A DNA stretch of 64,000 nucleotides from Anaerohalosphaera lusitana (GTDB taxonomy: Bacteria > Planctomycetota > Phycisphaerae > Sedimentisphaerales > Anaerohalosphaeraceae), in contig NZ_CP019791.1 of NCBI RefSeq assembly GCF_002007645.1, positions 186,001 through 250,000 on the forward strand, given 5' to 3'. Below, one piece after another: positions 59,513 to 64,000 of the stretch; the stretch's first letter is position 1, and each line of letters starts with the position of its first letter. The translations under genes were made by a program, and so were the position numbers. The notes below the pieces were generated by a model. It saw only the letters and a list, made by a program, of their open reading frames with translations. It searched no databases and was not told the DNA's origin.

Positions 59513-61387
59513 CTATTTTGCGAGATCGAAGGGGTTTATGTAGTCGCCGTAGCGTTTTTGGGCGGCGATGAGGCGGTTTCGGGTGTGTTTGAATGTGTCG
59601 AAGACTATGCGCGGGGTGTCGGCGACGGTTGTGCGGTAGATGTTTTCGACGCGATGGTATTTTTCGAGCAGTTGCGGGATGCGGATGGTGAACTGTTTTG
59701 TGTAGTCGGATTCTGTGTAGTCCTTGTTGAGTTTGTCGGCGAAGAGCGGGACGAGGTCCTCGTAGCGGGGGATCAGGCCCGTTGGGGTGTTGATTGCGGG
59801 GACGTCGTTGTGGACGCGGAGTTCGGCCCAGAGGAGCCAGACTGTTTTGTCAAGCTTGCCGTTGAGGAAGTCGCCGTTTTCGTTCTGGAGGAAGTAGTTC
59901 GTGGAGAAAATGGCAGGCGGGGACTGGAGCGAATGGCCGAAGTCGAGGTTGTTTTCGACGTATCGGCCGAGCGGTATTGCTACGAAGTCCATGTTTGACA
60001 TTATGTTGAACTTGCGGACGCCCTCTTTGCCGAGTGTTGCGGCGGTGGTCTGGGACTCGATTGATGCACCTTTTAGTATGATGCCCTCGGTCCAGTTGTA
60101 GGCCTGCTCGACGGGAACGAGTGTGTCGCTGTCTCTTCCGCCGTATATGATGCCGGAGAGGGGTACTCCCGCGGGGTCATCCGTGTGGGGATCGCGGTTG
60201 GGCAGCTCTGAAAGGCGGACGGTGTAGCGGGCGTTGCGGTGTGAGGGCGGGACTGGTTTGCCGTCGGAGTCGAGTTTGCCTGTGTGCCAGTCGCCTGAGT
60301 GGTTTTCGCCGGTTTGGGGCAGTTCGGCTTTCATGCCGGTCCAGTATGGTTTGCCGTCCGAGACGAGTACGTTTGTGAAGATGACCTCAGCGGGGGTGGT
60401 GAGTGCGCGGTATATCTCCGGGTCATCGTCGGGGTTTACGCTTCTGATGATGCCGAAGATGCCGTGTTCGACGTTTACGGTTCGGGCGCGGCCGTCGATG
60501 TTGCGGATGTATGCGATGTCGTCGCCGACAATGGTCTGGTGAGGGAGCATGGCGGTGGAAGTTTTGCCGCAGGCGGAGGGGAATGCGCCGGTGAAGTATG
60601 TGACGCGGCCGTTGGGGCCGTGGGCGCCCATGACGAACATGTGCTCGGCGAGCCAGTTTTCGGAGGATGCGCGGTGTATGGCGAGGCGGAGGGCGAGTTT
60701 TTTGAGGCCGACGGAGTTGCCGGCGTACTGGGTGTTTACGGTGTAGACTGTTTCGTCGTCGAGATCGATGTAGATGCGGCGTTTGTCGGTTTCGGTGCTG
60801 CAGTGGTGGGAGTCGAGGGGGCCGCTGGCGTGGAGGAATGCGAAGAAGTCTGAGCTGCCGTCGAGGTTCTTGAATTGATCGTAGCCGGGGCGGCAGAGAA
60901 TGGATTCGCTGTGTGCGACGTATGGTGAGTCGGTGATCTGTACGGCGGAGATGGAAAATGGGGAATCGGTTGGGCCGAGGCACCAGAAACAGATGATCAT
61001 GGTGCGGTTTCGGTAGGAGCCTTTGAGGTATGAACGGACCTCTTTAAGGCCCGCGGTCCTGTCAATGGACTTTATGTTTTTGCCAAGTGTTTGACCCGGT
61101 TCGAGGAGGTAGGCGGTGTGAGCGGGGTCGCGTGCCTGGTCGCGGTAGCCGTCGAAGTGGCAGGTGTGGCCGGGGGTTGCGAGGGGGAACTCATCGCCTG
61201 TTTCGAGGGCCATTTTGCGGATATGGGCATGATCCGCGGGGGAATCAGTGCAGATGAACAGGTCGCGGGGTTGGCAGAGGGAGATGGCGTCGGCGATGAA
61301 GGCGTTGAGCTTTTCGTTGTTAAGGGCGGTGATCTTTCGCAGGTCCTCGGGTGAGACGATTTTATCGAACTTGCTTTGAGTGAGCAT
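59513..61387 (-). CDS. pckG: Phosphoenolpyruvate carboxykinase (GTP)
   Basis: The GTP enzyme interconverts oxaloacetate and phosphoenolpyruvate. The 624-residue protein has the GTP-class hallmarks: the P-loop GAFPSACGKTSTAML with the reactive Cys, the downstream VGDDIAYIRNIDGRARTVNVEHGIFGI, and TGMKAELPQTGENHSG-type active-site loops. The substrate lid region reads YGGRDSDTLVPVEQAYNWTEG. The length matches the GTP and not the ATP form. It lies alone on the minus strand, followed by a terminator-like gap and preceded by msrB. Confidence 0.97.
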   Translation of the reverse strand: MLTQSKFDKIVSPEDLRKITALNNEKLNAFIADAISLCQPRDLFICTDSPADHAHIRKMALETGDEFPLATPGHTCHFDGYRDQARDPAHTAYLLEPGQTLGKNIKSIDRTAGLKEVRSYLKGSYRNRTMIICFWCLGPTDSPFSISAVQITDSPYVAHSESILCRPGYDQFKNLDGSSDFFAFLHASGPLDSHHCSTETDKRRIYIDLDDETVYTVNTQYAGNSVGLKKLALRLAIHRASSENWLAEHMFVMGAHGPNGRVTYFTGAFPSACGKTSTAMLPHQTIVGDDIAYIRNIDGRARTVNVEHGIFGIIRSVNPDDDPEIYRALTTPAEVIFTNVLVSDGKPYWTGMKAELPQTGENHSGDWHTGKLDSDGKPVPPSHRNARYTVRLSELPNRDPHTDDPAGVPLSGIIYGGRDSDTLVPVEQAYNWTEGIILKGASIESQTTAATLGKEGVRKFNIMSNMDFVAIPLGRYVENNLDFGHSLQSPPAIFSTNYFLQNENGDFLNGKLDKTVWLLWAELRVHNDVPAINTPTGLIPRYEDLVPLFADKLNKDYTESDYTKQFTIRIPQLLEKYHRVENIYRTTVADTPRIVFDTFKHTRNRLIAAQKRYGDYINPFDLAK

Positions 61388-61503
61388 GGCTTGACCTCAA
61401 TAACTGGTCCAATGCGAAATGATTGGACTTTATAGTCACTATATGTCATTTTAACGCGATAAGTTCTAATCGTCAATAATCAGGGCGGAGTTTAAGAATT
61501 ATG

Positions 61504-61536
61504 AAAAAAGAAAGCCCCGTCATCGTGACAGGGCTT
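61504..61536 (-). terminator. Intrinsic terminator after msrB
   Basis: An 11-bp stem, AAGCCCTGTCA with TGACGGGGCTT on the minus strand (61512-61536, one G-T pair, 3-base loop), followed by TCTTTTTTC. Confidence 0.82.
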
Positions 61537-61597
61537 ATGAGAGCGGAAGGTGTTAGTTATCTTTATTATTGATACCGCTGAACAGCGATGCGGGTTC

Positions 61598-62131
61598 TTA
61601 TTTTTCTTCCTTCTTTTCGGTTCCGATCATTGCGTTGAATTCGAGGGCGGCGGAGTTTACGCAATATCTAAGGCCGGTGGGTGCCGGGCCGTCGGTGAAG
61701 ACGTGGCCCAGATGGCTGCCGCATTTGGCGCAGCGTATTTCGGTTCTGACCATGCCGTGGGATTTGTCGATGCGTTCTTCGATGTTCTCACGCTGGGTAG
61801 GCTGGGCGAAGGCGGGCCAGCCGCAACCGGAATCGAATTTGTCCTTGGAGTAGAAAAGCTCTTCTCCGCATGCTCCGCACTTGTATACGCCGTCTTCGAA
61901 AAATTTGTAGTATTTTCCTGTGAACGGTTTTTCGGTTCCGCCTTCGCGGAGAACGTTGTATTGGTCGCGTGTGAGATCTTCGCGCCATTGTTGTTCGGAT
62001 TTTTCGACTTCGTAACTCATGGGTACTCCTTTCGTCGGTTGTGGGGCGGCGACAGATCCGGGTTCAACCCGTCTGCAGCCTGATTGAGTAAGAGCGATGA
62101 TGATTACGGAAATAATTGCTGTCAGCTTCAT
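61598..62131 (-). CDS. msrB: Peptide-methionine (R)-S-oxide reductase, lipoprotein
   Basis: MsrB reduces methionine-R-sulfoxide in proteins. From 62131 the protein has 177 residues and begins with a lipoprotein signal, MKLTAIISVIIIALTQSGC, so the enzyme should be periplasmic and membrane-anchored. The catalytic domain shows CGACGEELFYSKDKFDSGCGWPAF, CAKCGSHLGHVF (zinc Cys pairs) and the active Cys in RYCVNSAALEF. The resolving Cys cannot be fixed by eye. The longer start at 62161 would add ten residues before the signal. No msrA is nearby. Confidence 0.94.
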   Translation of the reverse strand: MKLTAIISVIIIALTQSGCRRVEPGSVAAPQPTKGVPMSYEVEKSEQQWREDLTRDQYNVLREGGTEKPFTGKYYKFFEDGVYKCGACGEELFYSKDKFDSGCGWPAFAQPTQRENIEERIDKSHGMVRTEIRCAKCGSHLGHVFTDGPAPTGLRYCVNSAALEFNAMIGTEKKEEK

Positions 62132-62617
62132 GATCAACTCCTTATTCAACTTGGCCGGCACGGAATAAGAATCGCAGCATAAAGAGCCTTCGCGAGACTA
62201 TCCCATGCCGGTCTCCACTAATAGATACGGAATAACTGGTTTTGTGTTCGGTTCAAAGCTGATCGAGCTCGGCAGCCGATCATATAGCAAGGAGCGGGGG
62301 GAGCCTGTCAGGGTGGCAGTTTGGGGGAAGCGATTCTGCCTGGTTTTGCAGCAGCTACAGGGGTAAGGTAAGGATCGGGAGGATGTAAGTGCCTTTTCCA
62401 AAACAGGTTAGAGAAAAGGGTAGAATCGCAGATGGATTGTGGCACGTGATTTGCATTTATAATTTTTTGTGCGGAGATGGTGTTTATGTATCGTCCGCAT
62501 GGGTGATTTTTAGGCGTTTAATGGCTGGTCCGGTACAGATTTCGGACGGCTTTTAGAGAAATATCATTGAAAAAGATTTGCATTGATCAACAATTGTATT
62601 GAAAGGAGCAAGAAACG
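62132..62617. other. Divergent region between msrB and groES
   Basis: About 490 bp that must hold promoters for both genes. The right part has the sigma-54-type site (62440-62455), with a TATAAT at 62458-62463. The left part shows no gene or repeat. No CIRCE inverted repeat (TTAGCACTC/GAGTGCTAA) is present, which is notable for groESL. Confidence 0.6.
62440..62455 (+). promoter_or_regulatory. Sigma-54-type promoter sequence upstream of groESL
   Basis: TGGCACGTGATTTGCA matches the -24/-12 consensus TGGCACG-N4-TTGCA at every fixed position, with the required ten bases between GG and GC. Start of transcription would be near 62467, about 150 bases before groES. A TATAAT overlaps just downstream, so a sigma-70 start is also possible. 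Confidence 0.6.
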
Positions 62618-62908
62618 ATGAAAATCCGACCATTGGGTGACAAGGTCATTATTGAGCGTCTCGAGGCTGAGGCTGTTACGGCAGGCGGGATCGTACTGCC
62701 TGACAGCGCTAAAGAGAAGCCGCAGCGGGGCAAGGTCGTCAACGTGGGTGAAGGTAAGGCGATGAAGGACGGCTCGCGGAGTGAGATGCAGGTCAAGAAA
62801 GGCGATGAGGTGATCTTCGCCAGTTATGCGGGTTCCGAGATCAAGGTGGGTGATAAGGAATACCTGATCATGGACGAGTCGGATATCATGGCGGTTGTCG
62901 GCAAGTAG
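62618..62908 (+). CDS. groES: Co-chaperonin GroES
   Basis: GroES forms the seven-membered lid of the GroEL folding chamber. The 96-residue protein has MKIRPLGDKVIIERLEAEAV, the mobile loop TAGGIVLPDSAKEKPQRGKV, and closes with KEYLIMDESDIMAVV, a complete normal-length copy. GAAAGGAGC lies ten bases before the ATG. groEL follows 72 bp later, as usual. Confidence 0.98.
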   Translation: MKIRPLGDKVIIERLEAEAVTAGGIVLPDSAKEKPQRGKVVNVGEGKAMKDGSRSEMQVKKGDEVIFASYAGSEIKVGDKEYLIMDESDIMAVVGK

Positions 62909-62980
62909 AGACAGTTGCAATGCCGCTTTTTAGAGTTGTGAATCGGCCTTGTGCCGGAAGATAAAACACAGGAGATAAAT

Positions 62981-64000
62981 ATGGCAGCGAAAAAGATAGC
63001 CTTTAATTCAGAAGCAAGAGATCATATCCGTGAGGGTGTGTCGAAGCTGGCCAGCGCGGTAAAGATAACGCTCGGGCCATGCGGAAAGAACGTGATCATC
63101 GAGAAGAGCTTCGGTTCGCCGACGGTTACGAAAGACGGTGTGACGGTTGCGAAGGAAGTCGAGCTTGAAGACGCCTATGAGAATATGGGCGCCCAGATGG
63201 TGAAGGAAGTTGCGTCGAAGACGTCGAACGTGGCTGGTGACGGTACGACGACGGCTACGATTTTGGGCGAAGCGATCTATCTGCAGGGTTTGAAGAACGT
63301 TACGGCCGGTGCGAACGCGATGCAGGTCAAGCGCGGCATCGACAAGGCGGTTGACGCGTTGACGCGTGAGCTGGCGAACATGAGCATACAGGTCGATTCG
63401 AGCAAGCAGGTCGAGCAGGTTGCGACATGCTCGGCAAACCAGGATGCGACGATCGGCAAGGTCATGGCTGAGGCTATGGAAAAGGTCGGCAAGGACGGCG
63501 TGATCACGGTCGAAGAGGGTCAGTCGCTGGAAACGACGGTCGAGCTGGTAGAGGGCATGCAGTTCGATAAGGGTTACATCAGTCCGCATTTCGTAACTAA
63601 CACTGAGAACATGACTTGCGTTCTAGAAAAGCCTTACGTGCTGATATTCGAGAAGAAGATCAACTCTGTGAAGGCGCTGGTTCCGCTGCTGGAGAAGGTG
63701 GCGAAGCAGAACCGTCCGCTGCTGATCATCGCAGAGGATATCGAAGGTGAAGCGCTGGCGACGCTGGTAGTGAACAAGCTTCGCGGCGTGCTGAACATCG
63801 CGGCAGTGAAAGCTCCGGGATTCGGCGACAGGCGTAAGGCTCTGCTGCAGGACATCGCGCTGCTGACAGGCGGCGAGGCGATATTCGAGGATCTTGGTCT
63901 GCAGCTCGAAAAGGTCGATATTACGCAGCTCGGTCAGGCAAAGCGGATCACGATCGACAAGGATACGACGACGATCGTCGAGGGCGCTGGCAGCACAGAG
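62981..64000 (+). CDS. groEL: Chaperonin GroEL, 3' end outside the window
   Basis: First 340 codons of GroEL; the frame is open at the window end. It begins [20 protein letters not shown], with AGGAG before the ATG, and shows [32 protein letters not shown] (ATP site, Asp of the T-T-T-A loop), [20 protein letters not shown], and apical-domain [21 protein letters not shown] and [15 protein letters not shown]. GroEL is essential; with GroES upstream it makes the standard operon. The C-terminal Gly-Met tail is not visible. Confidence 0.98.
   Translation, partial: MAAKKIAFNSEARDHIREGVSKLASAVKITLGPCGKNVIIEKSFGSPTVTKDGVTVAKEVELEDAYENMGAQMVKEVASKTSNVAGDGTTTATILGEAIYLQGLKNVTAGANAMQVKRGIDKAVDALTRELANMSIQVDSSKQVEQVATCSANQDATIGKVMAEAMEKVGKDGVITVEEGQSLETTVELVEGMQFDKGYISPHFVTNTENMTCVLEKPYVLIFEKKINSVKALVPLLEKVAKQNRPLLIIAEDIEGEALATLVVNKLRGVLNIAAVKAPGFGDRRKALLQDIALLTGGEAIFEDLGLQLEKVDITQLGQAKRITIDKDTTTIVEGAGSTE

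Noticed and set aside
1-64000. tRNA or rRNA genes
   Set aside because: No cloverleaf with a GTTCGA-type T-loop and acceptor pairing, and no rRNA signature stretch, was recognised by eye; a dedicated tRNA scan could still find one.

Overview
The window looks like chromosomal DNA of a Gram-negative-type, mesophilic bacterium of the PVC group, most likely a planctomycete of class Phycisphaerae. This is inferred from the gene mix: a PEP-CTERM protein, secreted proteins with dockerin-like ends, a Tat-exported GH29 fucosidase, GH20, LptF/LptG-type permeases, an AsmA-like giant, McsA/McsB and GTP-type PEP carboxykinase. No rRNA, tRNA or marker protein settles the species. The DNA is GC-rich, with several AT-richer inserts.

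Layout. 0-3 kb: end of threonine synthase and a string of small minus-strand lipoprotein or membrane genes. 3-11.4 kb: a GT39-type membrane glycosyltransferase and a secreted glycan/ester-degrading set (six-hairpin glycosidase-like protein, transglutaminase-esterase fusion, alpha/beta hydrolase, GH29). 11.7-14.5 kb: two LptF/LptG permeases, then an AT-rich endonuclease/exonuclease/phosphatase lipoprotein. 15.5-18.5 kb: thiC with a TPP riboswitch and its terminator, and an M24 aminopeptidase. 18.6-24.7 kb: GH20, a MITE-like element, a promoter-to-terminator unit for an unrecognised structured RNA, a rhomboid protease with a TPR-like tail, and an SH3b protein. 24.7-27.4 kb: an AT-rich island of polymorphic-toxin debris (Hint plus His-rich toxin tip, ankyrin immunity-type gene, a second toxin tip), a 40-bp perfect palindrome and a transposase scrap. 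27.4-33.9 kb: AsmA-like protein, purD, a dense array of intergenic repeats, a pseudopilin. 33.9-37.6 kb: a lipoprotein and three exported proteins (two paralogues with dockerin-like repeats around a PEP-CTERM protein).

About 38.9-39.05 kb is a turning point. To the left the + strand is C/A-rich whatever the gene direction; to the right it is G/T-rich. A family of intergenic repeats reads one way on the left and the other way on the right. I read this as a replication origin or other skew inflection lying just upstream of an ftsW/rodA gene.

39-64 kb: ftsW/rodA, an ASCH-like protein, a GIY-YIG protein, dnaK, mcsB-mcsA, a QueD-like protein lacking the usual cysteine, a large dockerin protein, a DUF4173 membrane protein, an AT-rich Fic gene lying between two 49-bp copies of the coaD 3' end, coaD with a degenerate HD protein, a class II aldolase, two tandem sRNA-like units, recQ, a PGRP/amidase-like secreted protein, pckG, a lipoprotein MsrB, and groES-groEL (groEL cut by the window end) behind a textbook sigma-54 promoter sequence.

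Themes: protein quality control (DnaK, GroESL, McsAB, MsrB), envelope and secreted-glycan functions, and past insertion of toxin and Fic modules.
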